From the NCBI RefSeq assembly GCF_000143685.1, contig NC_014328.1, positions 1,054,001 to 1,118,000 on the forward strand: a DNA stretch of 64,000 nt. Direction: 5' to 3'. A program made the position numbers and the translations under genes. Of this stretch, positions 43,279 to 52,841 are shown piece after piece (position 1 is the stretch's first letter; each line of letters begins with the position of its first letter). Origin of the DNA: Clostridium ljungdahlii DSM 13528 (lineage in GTDB: Bacteria; Bacillota; Clostridia; Clostridiales; Clostridiaceae). Below the pieces are notes generated by a model. It saw only the letters and a list, made by a program, of their open reading frames with translations, searched no databases and was not told the DNA's origin.

Positions 43279-44030
43279 GATGAGTTATGTTGTGCTACAC
43301 ATAACTCATCTGCATGCAAATATTTTTCTTCAATAAGTTTCTGGTGCATCAATTTTGTAAGTGGTATCAGCCAATCTCTAGCTGCAACCATAATCCAGTT
43401 ACTCATTGTTGCACGGCTTAGCTTTACCCCCAGTGACTCCCATTCTTTCTCCTGACGGTATAGTGGAAGAGCATCTACAAATTTCTCATACATGATATGG
43501 GCAACCGTAGATGGTGAAGCCATTGAATGCTGTACTACAGGGTACGGCATTGGTGATTTCTCTATATAAGGTAACCCTTCTTTTCTGCATTTCCTACATT
43601 CGTAAGATTCCCGGTAATAGTCAATAACACGAACTTTTGCTGGAATAAATTCTAATTCTGTGCGAATAAATTCTCTGCCAATGCTTACTAGAGATGTTCC
43701 ACATTTTTCACAGAAACGTTCGTCTTCTTCAAGACCACAAATTACTGTATCATGGGGAATATCTTTTAGAAGTTCTGCCCGTTGTCCATTGAATTTCTTA
43801 CGTCGGTAGTTTGCTACTTCTTGTAATGTTGGTTCTGGCGCAGACGGCTTGCTTTCTGTTTCTACTTCATTAAAAAGGTTTATCTGACCTGCAATTACAG
43901 ATGTTTTTTCACTGCTCCTGCCAAATAACTTGTGTGTTAAAAATTCAACTGTCTCATGGAGAGTTTTATTCTCCTTCTCCAGTTGTATTATGCGATTTTT
44001 AAGCTCTAGAATTTCATTTTTGGTATACAT
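43279..44030 (-). pseudogene. tnpC: IS66 transposase TnpC, N-terminal part
   Basis: Typical IS66 TnpC start: a leucine-zipper-like stretch (ELKNRIIQLEKENKTLHETV), then LTHKLFGRSSEK, a zinc-binding CEKCG plus CRKCRKEG pair, then the segment ending KYLHADE, where the catalytic Asp lies. The next codons belong to the RIT insertion. Confidence 0.9.
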
Positions 44031-44117
44031 AATTGAGACAGTTCCTTTACTATTTTTTATATCTATTATTATACCATGAATTTCTATAAAACCGCATGAT
44101 TTCAGATTTCTCTGACA

Positions 44118-44473
44118 CTAGAGGGCATTTTGTACATCTACCTTTTTTACAGCCTTCGGCTGATTCAATGACAGTCCTTCCATGAGCCACCGAAATTCCC
44201 GGGGAGTTATGCATTTTACTGCCTGTGCATCCTGGGCCACTGAAAACATCCATTTTCTAATCTTTTATAAAGAAGTACAAAGCCATCACCCTCCCAATAT
44301 AATGCCTTCATTCTGTCTCTTTTCCGACCACAGAATAAAAATAAACTATTTTGGAATGGATTCAACTCAAAATTCTGCTGTACAATTGCGGCAAGTCCAT
44401 CAATGGATTTTCTCATATCTGTATATCCAGTTGCAATATATATCTTCGCTGCTTTTGAGATATCACCCAACAT
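44118..44473 (-). pseudogene. tnpB: IS66 TnpB, frameshifted
   Basis: The first frame (SKAAKIYIATGYTDMRKSID, LFLFCGRKRDRMKALYWEGD, to GCFQWPR) is the IS66 accessory protein TnpB. It stops early at MHRQ. The missing C-terminal part (ITPREFRWLMEGLSLNQPKA, VKKVDVQNAL) is found in the next frame up to a stop at 44118-44120, so one frameshift near 44225-44235 explains the break. Confidence 0.85.
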
Positions 44474-44843
44474 TTTTGAGCACCTTTATAATATTTTGAA
44501 TTAAACTTTCTGAAGCACTGTTGTGAAATTCAAGTACTGCAGAGCCTAAATGGACAATAACATCAGCTTGAGATGTTTCTGAAGAAACATAAGCTGTATC
44601 TGTAGAGATGACATTAGATATTTTGGACATATCCATTGGAACTATTTGTTCCTGATTGTTTATTGAAGGCAGTGCTTTACAGGCAGCCGCACGTATTTTC
44701 CTTAGCCAGTAGTAATAACTGTTTGTCTTAATTCCATTATTCCTGCACCAAGAAGATACATTTTCTCCACTGTCCATGCATTCACGTATAGTCTTAATCC
44801 ATTTATTCATTCTATAATCCTGTGTTGTTTTTTGTACATCCAT
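44463..44843 (-). CDS. tnpA: IS66 TnpA
   Basis: A 126-residue helix-turn-helix protein (MNKWIKTIRECMDSGENVSS, WCRNNGIKTNSYYYWLRKI) matching IS66 TnpA/OrfA. It overlaps tnpB by 11 bases. An AGGAG site lies before the start. It appears intact although the element is not. Confidence 0.85.
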   Translation of the reverse strand: MDVQKTTQDYRMNKWIKTIRECMDSGENVSSWCRNNGIKTNSYYYWLRKIRAAACKALPSINNQEQIVPMDMSKISNVISTDTAYVSSETSQADVIVHLGSAVLEFHNSASESLIQNIIKVLKNVG

Positions 44844-44856
44844 TTAAAATCTCCTA

Positions 44857-44890
44857 TTAAAGTTTTTCAAGTTAACTTGAAAAACTTTAA
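44857..44890. repeat. 34-bp perfect palindrome upstream of IS66 tnpA
   Basis: TTAAAGTTTTTCAAGTT (44857-44873) is followed directly by its exact reverse complement, centred on GTTAAC. It lies 14 bases beyond the tnpA start, inside the IS66 end. It could be an operator, a transcription barrier against outside read-through, or a composite end. Confidence 0.85.
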
Positions 44891-44958
44891 AACTTATTTT
44901 AGAAGATTATCTCACATTTTTTAAACACTTTCTATCCAACTTCTTATTTGACGCTTAC

Positions 44959-46127
44959 GTAAAAGAGATATGTGAAAGACACAAGGAAGCCTTTATTCGC
45001 CAGGAATATGATTATGGTGATGTGTGTGAATTTGACTGGGGAGAAGTTAAACTTAATATAGGTGAAGAAGGATTTAAAAAATATCAAATGGCAGTATTTA
45101 CTGCTGCTAAAAGCAACTATCGGTTTGCAATGTTGTTTAAATCACAGGATACTCCAGCATTTCAACAGTCACATGCTGATTTTTTTGAACGCTGTCAGGG
45201 TTCTTTTAGAAGTATGGTTTATGACAATATGAAAGTTGTAGTTAGAAAGTTTGTCGGACCTATGAAAAAGAACCAACAAAAGCCCTTATGGAACTCTCTA
45301 TATATTACGGATTCAATTTTCGATTTTGCAACATTGCTACTGGCAATGAGAAAGGACATGTAGAGAGAAGCGTTGAATTTGTAAGAAGAAAGGCATTTAA
45401 AATTAAGGAATGTTTTGATTCTATTTCAGATGCTAACAATCATCTATTAGAATGCTGTATGCAGATAAATAGTAAACCTATTTCTAATGATACAGTTCCA
45501 TTAGAGGTATTTCATCAGGGAAAAATGTATTTAAACCCACGCTTGCCTATATTTGAAAGTTGTATTGCCTTAGAATATAGAGTAGACAAATATTCAACTA
45601 TTATAATAAGTCAAAATCATTATTCAGTACCTGATTTCCTGGTTGGAAAAATGCTGCTAGTTAAAGTATATACAGATAAAATTGTTATTTATCATAAAAA
45701 TATCATTGTTGCAGTTCATAAAAGAAATTATCTTAATCACAGCTGGAATATTCAGCTTAAACATTATCTTAAAACTCTATATAAAAAACCAGGTGACCTA
45801 CATAAAAGCACAGCACTGCTTCAAGAGAACACCAAAATACAAAACATATTCAACAAATATTATAGCAAAGATGCAAAAACATTTCTAGAAGTTTTAGAGA
45901 TTATCTATGAAAGAGGCGTTGATGATGTTGCCGATGCCTTAATAAAATTAGAAAAAATATCACCACTGGATATGAGTAGAGATAAAGTAATGGCTATTTG
46001 CGATTATGCTTCACAAACTAAATGTAGTACTAAGAAAGACTATACAGATGTCCTGTCGAAAAAGTCAAGGGCAAGCCTTTCTTTGTACAATAACCTTGCT
46101 AATCTACAACTTGAAAGGACGGTGTAG
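44959..46127 (+). pseudogene. istA: IS21 transposase IstA, truncated and frameshifted
   Basis: The frame is open from the IS66 junction (VKEICERHKEAFIRQEYDYG). Catalytic residues are visible: Asp in CEFDWGE, Asp in MVYDNMKV and Glu in GNEKGHVERSVEFV. Near 45285 the frame shifts (KKNQ to PTKALMELSIYYGF). The C-terminal part runs to 46127. The N-terminal DNA-binding domain is missing. Confidence 0.88.
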
Positions 46128-46865
46128 GGATGAAAATAAAATTCAATAAGAGATTAAAGAATTCTGCAATATACTCAAACTCAGAGGAATACATGACCAC
46201 TTTGAGGAAGTTATTGAGGAATCCAGAGATTATGAAGAATTTTTGCACAAACTACTGCTGCTTGAGATTGATGAAAAAGATAAACGTGGAGTTGAGTGCC
46301 GGATAAGTAATGCAAAGTTTCCATATAGAAAATACCTTGATGATATTGACGTAAGATATTTGCCTGAAGGTATGCAGAAAAAGCTTCCTGAACCCAGTAC
46401 TCTACATTTATAGAAAAAGGTCAAAACGTAATTTTAGTAGGTAATCCAGGTACAGGTAAAACACATGTAAGTATAGGACTAGGTATAAAAGCTTGTATGG
46501 AAGGATACAAAGTGTTGTTTACCACTATTCCATTACTAATAACTAAACTTAAGGAATGTAACAGCCAGAAAACATTAACTTATTTTGAACGTAGATTTGA
46601 AAAGTATGACTTAGTAATAGCAGATGAACTTGGATATATTTCTTTTGATAAAGAAGGTGCTGAGCCGCTTTTTACAAATCTTTCTTTAAGGGCATCAAGA
46701 AAATCAATAATAATAACCACCAATTTATTCTTTGATCGATGGGAAGAAATATTTGGTGATCCAGTTATAACAAGTGCTATGGTAGACAGACTTACAAACA
46801 AAGCACATATCATAGACATGACAGGTGACTCCTATAGACTTCGTGAGTCTCTTAGTCAATGCTAA
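46128..46865 (+). pseudogene. istB: IS21 helper ATPase IstB, frameshifted
   Basis: Three frames hold an IstB: EIKEFCNILKLRGIHDHFEE to GMQKKLPEP, then after a small deletion FIEKGQNVILVGNPGTGKTH with the Walker A motif. The open C-terminal frame from 46497 has the Walker B DLVIADELGY and RASRKSIIITTNL. At least two frameshifts (near 46150 and 46405) disable it. Confidence 0.85.
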
Positions 46866-46960
46866 AACTTAGCACCTATGAAAATTCATAGGTGTAACGT
46901 CTTATAATTAGTGACCTAAAATTCAATGAGCAGATGACCTAAATTTCACTTGACATATAC
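46866..46960 (+). other. Spacer right of IS21
   Basis: Contains a small hairpin (GCACCTATGAA/TTCATAGGTG near 46870-46894) that may terminate istB. No gene is present. Confidence 0.4.
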
Positions 46961-47157
46961 ATTGAATTGGCTGCTCTTTTTAGTATATCTAAATGATTAT
47001 AAAAAGAACAAATGTTTGTATAAAATTAATTTTTTATGACCATAATAAAAATACAGCTTTAATAATGGAAAAATATGATTGTTATAGATTATAATAAAAT
47101 AGAACATGAAGAAATTTTGTGGATATATACTATCTATAAAAAGGTGGTTTTAAAATT
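46961..47157 (+). repeat. Shared leader repeat, copy 1, before AAA-ATPase pseudogene
   Basis: ATTGAATTGGCTGCTCTTTT starts a block of about 195 bases that recurs before 49493 and 51121. It includes GCTCTTTTT/AAAAAGAAC arms and ends with ATAAAAAGGTGG as the ribosome binding site. It marks segmental duplication of leader plus gene. Confidence 0.8.
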
Positions 47158-48541
47158 ATGAAAAAGAGATTTAATGTAACGGGAACCTGCATACCGGAGA
47201 AACATTATATGGTAGACATTTCTGATAAAATAAAAAGGATAATGAATTTCATAGAAGATGAAGAATATTTTGTAATAAACAGACCAAGACAATATGGAAA
47301 GACTACAACTTTGTATATGCTTGAGAGGTCTTTGAATAAAAATGAAGATTATTTAGTTGTTTCCATAAGCTTTGAGGGAGTTGGAGACTTGATATTTGAG
47401 GAGGAACAAAGCTTTGTAAAAGCATTTTTGGAAATAATGGCTGATAGTTTATATTTACAGCATGAAAATTTAGCATCTTTTTTAGAAGAAGAAAAAAAGA
47501 ATTTAGCAAATTTTAAAGATTTATCAAGAGCAATAACAAAATTTATTGTAAAAGTTAATAGAAATGTAATTTTAATGATAGATGAAGTGGATAAGAGCAG
47601 CAATAACCAGCTGTTTTTAAGCTTTTTGGGAATGCTTAGAAATAAATATTTACTTAGGAATGCAGGAAAAGACAGAACATTTCACAGCGTGATACTTGCT
47701 GGAGTGCATGATGTCAAAAGTTTAAAACTCAAGATAAGACCTGATGAAGAGTATAAATACAACAGCCCCTGGAATATTGCATCTGATTTTGATGTGAATA
47801 TGAGCTTTTCAAAAAAAGAAATAGGAACAATGCTTGATGATTATGTTAAAGATAAAGGTGTAGAACTTGATAAAAAGTATTTTTCAGATAGACTCCGTTT
47901 TTATACTTCGGGATACCCTTTCCTTGTAAGCAAACTCTGTAAGATAATAGATGAAAAGATAATGGTAGAAGATCAGCTTAAGTGGGAAAAATAATAGCTT
48001 AAAAATAAACAATAGAATATATGAGCAGCTTATATATGATTATATGAGTTCTTTAATAGAGACTTCAACTGATGTGGGTTTTTACAACGAAAAGTCGAAT
48101 TTTATAAATGAAGATGGTAATTTAGATGTAAAAAAGGTACTTATAAAATTTCAGAAATTTATGAAGCATGAGTATTCAGAAAAAAGAGAAGCCTTCTTGG
48201 AGGCAGACGGTAGGCTTCTGTTTTTAGCTTTTATAAGTCCAATAATAAATGGAACAGGTTTTGCCTTTAAGGAAGTGCAGGGCGGAGAGGAAAAGCGGTT
48301 TGATATAGTTATAACTTATAATAAGAAAATGTATATAGTGGAGCTTAAAATATGGCGTGGTGAAGAGTACCACGAAAAAGGACTTGTCCAGCTCGGAGAA
48401 TACTTGGAGCAGTACAGTCTAGATCAGGGATATCTTCTGATATTTGACTTTAGAAAACTAAAAGATGAAGTGGGAAAAGTAAATGAGGTTAATGTTAAGA
48501 TAGGAAATAGGAAGAAAAGGATAGTGGAAGTTTATTGCTAA
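47158..48541 (+). pseudogene. AAA-ATPase/PD-(D/E)XK protein, copy 1, internally deleted
   Basis: The first frame (278 residues, to LKWEK) carries the ATPase part with NRPRQYGKTTT and VILMIDEVDKSS. A stop follows at 47992-47994. The second part (in frame from about 48000, INNRIYEQLIYDYM, onward) carries the nuclease-like domain with RFDIVITYNKKMYIVELKIW. Against the intact copy at 51121 about 80 codons are missing between the two parts, including the EYIDMAVKRLL block. Confidence 0.85.
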
Positions 48542-48640
48542 TAATATGATTATGATATAATATAAGTAAAGAAGGATTAAAATAATAATCATATAATATA
48601 ATCGATAAAAATTGAATATTTTTAGTACGGGTGATTAAAA

Positions 48641-48943
48641 GTGATAGATGATAAATTGAAAATTGAGTTAGAAACAATTTTTAGCAAATATGCAGAAATT
48701 GAAAAAGTTTTATTATTTGGGTCACGAGCTAGAGGAGATAATAGGTACAATTCCGATATAGATTTATGCATATTTGGAGAAGGTGTAACTCATTTAATTT
48801 TAGCAAAAATAAATATGGATGTAAATGAATTAAATACATGCCTAAGCTTTGATATATTATCCATTAATGAGCTTAGCAAAAAAGAATTAATAGATAATAT
48901 ATTAAAAGAAGGTGTTGTTATATATAATGAAGAGATTAGATGA
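48641..48943 (+). CDS. MNT-type minimal nucleotidyltransferase, pair 1
   Basis: A 100-residue protein with the GSRARGDNRYNSDIDLCIF motif (about 28-46) of nucleotidyltransferase-fold proteins. Such proteins pair with HEPN proteins as type VII toxin-antitoxin modules in which the MNT protein AMPylates and neutralises the HEPN RNase. It starts at GTG with GGGTGAT 5 bases upstream. It overlaps the HEPN gene by 17 bases. Confidence 0.88.
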   Translation: MIDDKLKIELETIFSKYAEIEKVLLFGSRARGDNRYNSDIDLCIFGEGVTHLILAKINMDVNELNTCLSFDILSINELSKKELIDNILKEGVVIYNEEIR

Positions 48944-49313
48944 AAGAATATATGATTTTATAAATGCCTTGAGTAGATTAAGAGAAGCCTTAGAAAAAGA
49001 TATTACAGATGATATAATAGTAGATGGTATTATTCAGAGATTTGAATTTACATTTGAGCAAAGTTGGAAGGTTATGAAGCTTTATCTAGAGGATCAAGGA
49101 ATATTGGATGAAGCTTTAGCACCAAGAAGCACTATAAGAGTGGCTTTTAAGCATAAAATAATATCTAATGGAGACTTATGGATTGAGATGATGTTAGATA
49201 GAAATAGAACATCTCATATGTATGATGAAACAACTGCTAAAAATATAGTTGAAAGAATCAAAAAAGTGTATATTAATGAATTTAATGATTTGGAGAAATT
49301 CTTAAAAGAGTAG
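48927..49313 (+). CDS. HEPN-type partner (HI0074 family), pair 1
   Basis: A 128-residue helical protein (MKRLDERIYDFINALSRL) of the nucleotidyltransferase substrate-binding/HI0074 family. The region IIQRFEFTFEQSWKVMKLYL and the MMLDRNRTSHMYDE stretch with R-N-x-x-x-H (near 98-107) are typical. The ATG at 48927 matches the family start, better than the GTG at 48912. It forms a two-gene unit with the MNT gene. Confidence 0.85.
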   Translation: MKRLDERIYDFINALSRLREALEKDITDDIIVDGIIQRFEFTFEQSWKVMKLYLEDQGILDEALAPRSTIRVAFKHKIISNGDLWIEMMLDRNRTSHMYDETTAKNIVERIKKVYINEFNDLEKFLKE

Positions 49314-49378
49314 CAGACAAAATGAAAATTGAGTAACAGATACCTGTAAAATAATGTAATAATATTTCTAGAACAGTC

Positions 49379-49492
49379 ATTGAATTGGCTGCTCTTTTTA
49401 GTATATCTAAATAATTATAAAAAGAACAAATGTTTGCATAAAATTAATTTTATATGATCATAATAAAAATATAGCTTTAATAATGGAAAAAT
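49379..49492 (+). repeat. Shared leader repeat, copy 2
   Basis: Same leader as at 46961 and 50926 (TGAATTGGCTGCTCTTTTTA to GGAAAAATATGATTG). It is cut short and joined directly to the 3' part of the AAA/nuclease gene. Confidence 0.8.
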
Positions 49493-49732
49493 ATGATTGG
49501 TATAGATTATAATAAAAAAATGTATATACTGAAGCTTAAAATATGGCGTGGAGAAGATTACCATAAAAAGGGACTAATGCAGCTTAGAGAATATTTAGAT
49601 CAGTATGGATTAAGTCAAGGATACCTTTTAATATTTGATTTTAGAAAACTTAAAGAAGAAACAGAAAAAGCAAATGAAGTCAATGTTAAAATAGAAAATA
49701 GGAAGAAAAGGATAGTGGAAGTTTATTGCTAA
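49493..49732 (+). pseudogene. AAA-ATPase/PD-(D/E)XK protein, copy 2, only the C-terminal end
   Basis: The 79-residue frame (DYNKKMYILKLKIWRGEDYH, to NRKKRIVEVYC) equals the last part of the intact copy at 51121. The leader TATAGATTATAATAAAA and the coding ATAACTTATAATAAGAAA share TTATAATAA, so the deletion of about 1.4 kb probably ran through this microhomology. ExK has changed to LxK (LKLK for VELK), which also removes the active-site Glu. Confidence 0.85.
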
Positions 49733-49838
49733 GTTTTCTTAAGCGTCTTAAATTTATAACTTAAGAGCCAAGCATTAGATGTTCCAAGCATAAAGGTTTT
49801 GAAAACAGATTAAAGTGATAAATTATAGGGGTAAAAAT

Positions 49839-50888
49839 ATGTTAACTTTATGTATGATAGTTAAGAATGAAGAAGAAAATTTAAAAAATTGTTTATCAAA
49901 AATAGCTAATTTTGTGGATGAGATAGTTATTGTAGATACTGGATCAAAAGACAGTACAAAGTCTATTGCTTTAGAGTTTACAGATAAAATTTATGATTTT
50001 AAGTGGTGCAGTGATTTTTCCAAAGCTAGAAATTTTTCTATATCAAAAGCGTTAAATGATTGGATACTTATTTTAGATGCAGATGAGTTTGTAACACAGT
50101 TCTCTACATATAATATAGATAGATTTATAAACAATTCTTCAAATAAAAATAAAGTGGGTAGGATTCAGAGAATTAATATAATGGAGGATTCGAGTGGAAA
50201 TAAGAAATATATAGAAAGGGTAAATAGACTTTTTAATAAAAACTATTTTCACTATGAAGGAATAATTCATGAACAGATTACAGCCTTAGATGGTAAAACT
50301 TATGAAACAGATATGCTAGATATAACTGCAGAGCATGTAGGCTATACAAAGGAAGTATTAAAAAGAACAGATAAACTTAAAAGAAATATAGATTTATTGG
50401 AAATAGCAGTGAAAAGTAACGCAGAAGATCCTTATCTTTATTTTCAACTAGGTAAGTCCTATTATATGCTGACGGATTACAAAACTTCTGTATTATATTT
50501 TGAAAAGGCTTTATCTTTTAATTTAGATTTTAGACTGGAGTATGTTGAGGATCTGGTAGAGACTTATGGATATTCTCTAATTAATAGCAATAGGTATTCA
50601 GAGGCACTTATTTTAGAAAAATGTATTGAGATTTACTCAAAGTCTGCTGATTTTCATTTCCTTATGGGACTAATATATATGAATAATGCTAAATTCACAC
50701 AGGCAATAGAAAGCTTTTTAGAGTGTACCAGGTTTCCATATGCTAAGGTGGAAGGAATAACTACATATATTTCGTATTATAATATAGGGGTTATTTATGA
50801 AGTGCTTGGTTTTAGAGAAAAAGCTATAGAATATTATAATATGTGTGGTAACTATGAGCAGGCAAGAAACAGGCTTAAGGTGCTTTAG
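49839..50888 (+). CDS. Family 2 glycosyltransferase with short TPR tail
   Basis: A 349-residue protein: GT-A domain with LTLCMIVKNEEENLKNCL at the start, IVDTGSKDST near 31-40 and metal-binding D80-A-D82 (LDADEF). TPR repeats follow from about 190 (YLYFQLGKSYYMLTDYKTS; YYNIGVIYEVLGFREKAIEYY). The ATG at 49839 follows AGGGG. The in-frame GTG at 49815 lacks a site. A broken close relative sits at 27554, so this gene type belongs to the flagellin-modification set and was copied or moved here. Confidence 0.87.
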   Translation: MLTLCMIVKNEEENLKNCLSKIANFVDEIVIVDTGSKDSTKSIALEFTDKIYDFKWCSDFSKARNFSISKALNDWILILDADEFVTQFSTYNIDRFINNSSNKNKVGRIQRINIMEDSSGNKKYIERVNRLFNKNYFHYEGIIHEQITALDGKTYETDMLDITAEHVGYTKEVLKRTDKLKRNIDLLEIAVKSNAEDPYLYFQLGKSYYMLTDYKTSVLYFEKALSFNLDFRLEYVEDLVETYGYSLINSNRYSEALILEKCIEIYSKSADFHFLMGLIYMNNAKFTQAIESFLECTRFPYAKVEGITTYISYYNIGVIYEVLGFREKAIEYYNMCGNYEQARNRLKVL

Positions 50889-50925
50889 CCCCCTAAATGT
50901 AAATTTTAGAGATTAGGAATAGCTT

Positions 50926-51120
50926 TAATTGGCTGTTCTTTTTTAGTATCTTAAATTGTTAAAAAGAACAAACGTTTGTATAAGATTATATTCTTGCGGC
51001 CATAATAAAAATATGCCGTATATAATGGAAAAATATGATTGTTATAGATTATAATAAAAGTAGAAGATTAAGAAATTTTGTGGAGATGAACACTATCTAT
51101 AAAAAGGTGGTTTTTAAATT
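50926..51120 (+). repeat. Shared leader repeat, copy 3, before intact AAA-ATPase gene
   Basis: Third copy of the leader (AATTGGCTGTTCTTTTTTAG to ATAAAAAGGTGGTTTTTAAA). GTTCTTTTT and AAAAAGAAC form a possible hairpin. GGTGG is the ribosome binding site. Confidence 0.8.
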
Positions 51121-52713
51121 ATGGAAAAGGAATTTAATGTAACGGGAACCTGCATACCTGAAATGCATTATATGGTAGATATATCAAATAAATTGGATAA
51201 AGTATTTAAGCTTATTGAAAAGGGAAAGTATTTTGTGATAAATAGACCAAGACAATATGGAAAAACTACAACTTTATATATGCTTGAGAGGACTTTGAAT
51301 AAAAATGAAGAATACTTTGTTATTTCTATAAGCTTTGAGGGAGTTGGAGATCTAATATTTGAGAAAGAACAAAGCTTTGTAAAGGCATTTTTAGAAATAA
51401 TGGCTGACAGTTTATATTTCCAGCATGAAACGTTATCAGCCTTTTTAGAAGAGGAAAAAAGGAATGTAATTAACTTTAAGGATTTATCGAGAGCTATAAC
51501 TAAATTTGTTATGAAGAGTAATAAAAAAGTAATACTTATGATAGATGAGGTAGATAAAAGCAGCAATAATCAATTGTTTTTAAGTTTCTTAGGAATGCTT
51601 AGAAATAAATATTTACTCAGAAATGTGGGAAAAGACAAAACCTTTCACAGTGTAATACTTGCAGGAGTGCATGACGTCAAGAGCTTAAAGCTTAAAATAA
51701 GATCTGATGAAGATCATAAATACAACAGTCCCTGGAATATAGCTTCGGATTTTGATGTGGATATGAGCTTTTCAAAGAAAGAAATAGGGACTATGCTGGA
51801 TGATTATATGGAAAGTAAAGGTGTAGAACTTAACAAAGAGTACTTTTCAGATAAACTTTATTTCTACACTTCAGGATATCCCTTCCTTGTAAGTAAACTT
51901 TGCAAGATAATAGATGAGAAAATAATGAAGGAAGGTCAGCTTAAGTGGGAAAAAGAATATATTGATATGGCTGTTAAGAGACTTTTAAATGATGATAATA
52001 CGAATTTTCAAAGTCTGATTAAGAATATTGAAAACAACAATGAACTATATGATTTTATAAGGAAAATAGTTTTAGATGGAGAAGATATGACATATGTAAA
52101 AAGTGATGAGATAGTAAGTTTAGGAACATTACACGGTATCCTAAAAGAAAAAGGTGGTAATTGCAAGGTAAATAATAAAATTTATGAACAGCTAATATAT
52201 AACCACATGATGATTAAGGTAATAAGAAATAAAGAATATGCTGAAATATCTAAATATAATTATAAGTCAAATTTTATAAGTGAGGATGGAAATCTTGATG
52301 TAAAAAAGGTACTTATAAAATTTCAAAAATTTATGAAACACGAGTATTCAGAGAAAAGAGAAGCCCTCTTGGAGGCAGACGGCAGGCTTCTCTTTTTAGC
52401 TTTTATAAGTCCTATAATAAATGGGATAGGATTTGCTTTTAAGGAAGTTCAAGGTGGAGAGGAAAAGCGTTTTGATATAGTTATAACCTACAATAAGAAG
52501 ATGTATATAGTGGAGCTCAAAGTATGGCATGGTGAAGAGTACCACGAAAAAGGACTTGTCCAGCTTGGGGAGTATCTGAAGCAGTACAGTTTGGATACAG
52601 GATATCTTCTGATATTTGACTTCAGAAAACTTAAGGCTGAAGCAGGAAAAGTAAATCAAACTGACATTGAGGTAGACAGCAGAAAAAAAAGCATATTTGA
52701 AGTTTATTGTTAA
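51121..52713 (+). CDS. AAA-ATPase-like/PD-(D/E)XK nuclease-like protein, intact copy
   Basis: The 530-residue protein belongs to the AAA-ATPase-like plus PD-(D/E)XK group that is often multi-copy in Clostridia and Bacteroidetes. The P-loop is atypical (N41-RPRQYGKTTT). Walker B is VILMIDEVD (137-145). The C-terminal nuclease core has Asp452 (RFDIVI) and E465-x-K467 (VELK). Its function is not established. Mobile or defence roles have been proposed for relatives. Here one intact and two broken copies share a leader, interleaved with MNT/HEPN pairs and a glycosyltransferase. Confidence 0.88.
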   Translation: MEKEFNVTGTCIPEMHYMVDISNKLDKVFKLIEKGKYFVINRPRQYGKTTTLYMLERTLNKNEEYFVISISFEGVGDLIFEKEQSFVKAFLEIMADSLYFQHETLSAFLEEEKRNVINFKDLSRAITKFVMKSNKKVILMIDEVDKSSNNQLFLSFLGMLRNKYLLRNVGKDKTFHSVILAGVHDVKSLKLKIRSDEDHKYNSPWNIASDFDVDMSFSKKEIGTMLDDYMESKGVELNKEYFSDKLYFYTSGYPFLVSKLCKIIDEKIMKEGQLKWEKEYIDMAVKRLLNDDNTNFQSLIKNIENNNELYDFIRKIVLDGEDMTYVKSDEIVSLGTLHGILKEKGGNCKVNNKIYEQLIYNHMMIKVIRNKEYAEISKYNYKSNFISEDGNLDVKKVLIKFQKFMKHEYSEKREALLEADGRLLFLAFISPIINGIGFAFKEVQGGEEKRFDIVITYNKKMYIVELKVWHGEEYHEKGLVQLGEYLKQYSLDTGYLLIFDFRKLKAEAGKVNQTDIEVDSRKKSIFEVYC

Positions 52714-52841
52714 ATATTAGGTATATGTTAATTTATAGAGATGAACTAGATTAGGTAGTCTGAAAGCTGTTATTTTGATTATATAGATAATATTATTGCA
52801 AAATTTAAATAGGTAATAGATATAAGTGAGGTGTGAGTCAA

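Larger units (their letters stand above)
40187..43284 (-). mobile_element. RIT-type element (three tyrosine recombinases) with 34-bp terminal inverted repeats
   Basis: Bases 40187-40220 (CTCATCTTATGCAGAGTT, then AAATATTATGTAGAGT) are exactly the reverse complement of 43251-43284. Inside are three overlapping tyrosine recombinase genes in tandem, the hallmark of Recombinase-In-Trio elements. Extra copies of the inner AATATTATGTAGAGT block occur inverted at 40265-40279, and TTATGTAGAG at about 43190. The right end has a further 20 bases beyond the repeat and then CTCATC again. Both junctions with tnpC carry GATGAG. Two of the three genes are frameshifted, so it is decayed. Confidence 0.85.
39301..44958 (-). 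mobile_element. IS66-family element interrupted by a RIT-type element
   Basis: GTAAGCG at 39301-39307 and its complement CGCTTAC at 44952-44958 are IS66-type terminal ends, with partial further match (AAA at positions 10-12). Between them on the minus strand lie tnpA, tnpB and tnpC in the usual order. tnpC is split by 3.1 kb carrying three tyrosine recombinases. The 8-base flanks (AGAACAAA and GTAAAAGA) are not a target duplication, so the flanks have rearranged or an end is misplaced. tnpB is frameshifted, so the element is not autonomous now. Confidence 0.75.
44959..46865 (+). mobile_element. Decayed IS21-family element, left end lost to IS66
   Basis: An IstA transposase lacking its N-terminal third and a frameshifted IstB ATPase lie head to tail, the IS21 gene order. 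The IstA frame begins exactly at the IS66 end at 44958, so IS66 inserted into or recombined with the IS21 element. After istB no clear right terminal repeat was found. Confidence 0.85.

Noticed and set aside
39293-44966. Target-site duplication of IS66
   Set aside because: The 8-base flanks AGAACAAA and GTAAAAGA differ, so no duplication can be claimed.
47349-47603. Minus-strand ORFs opposite the AAA-ATPase genes
   Set aside because: The same shadow appears opposite both copies because the coding strand is conserved. No start signal or family match supports them.
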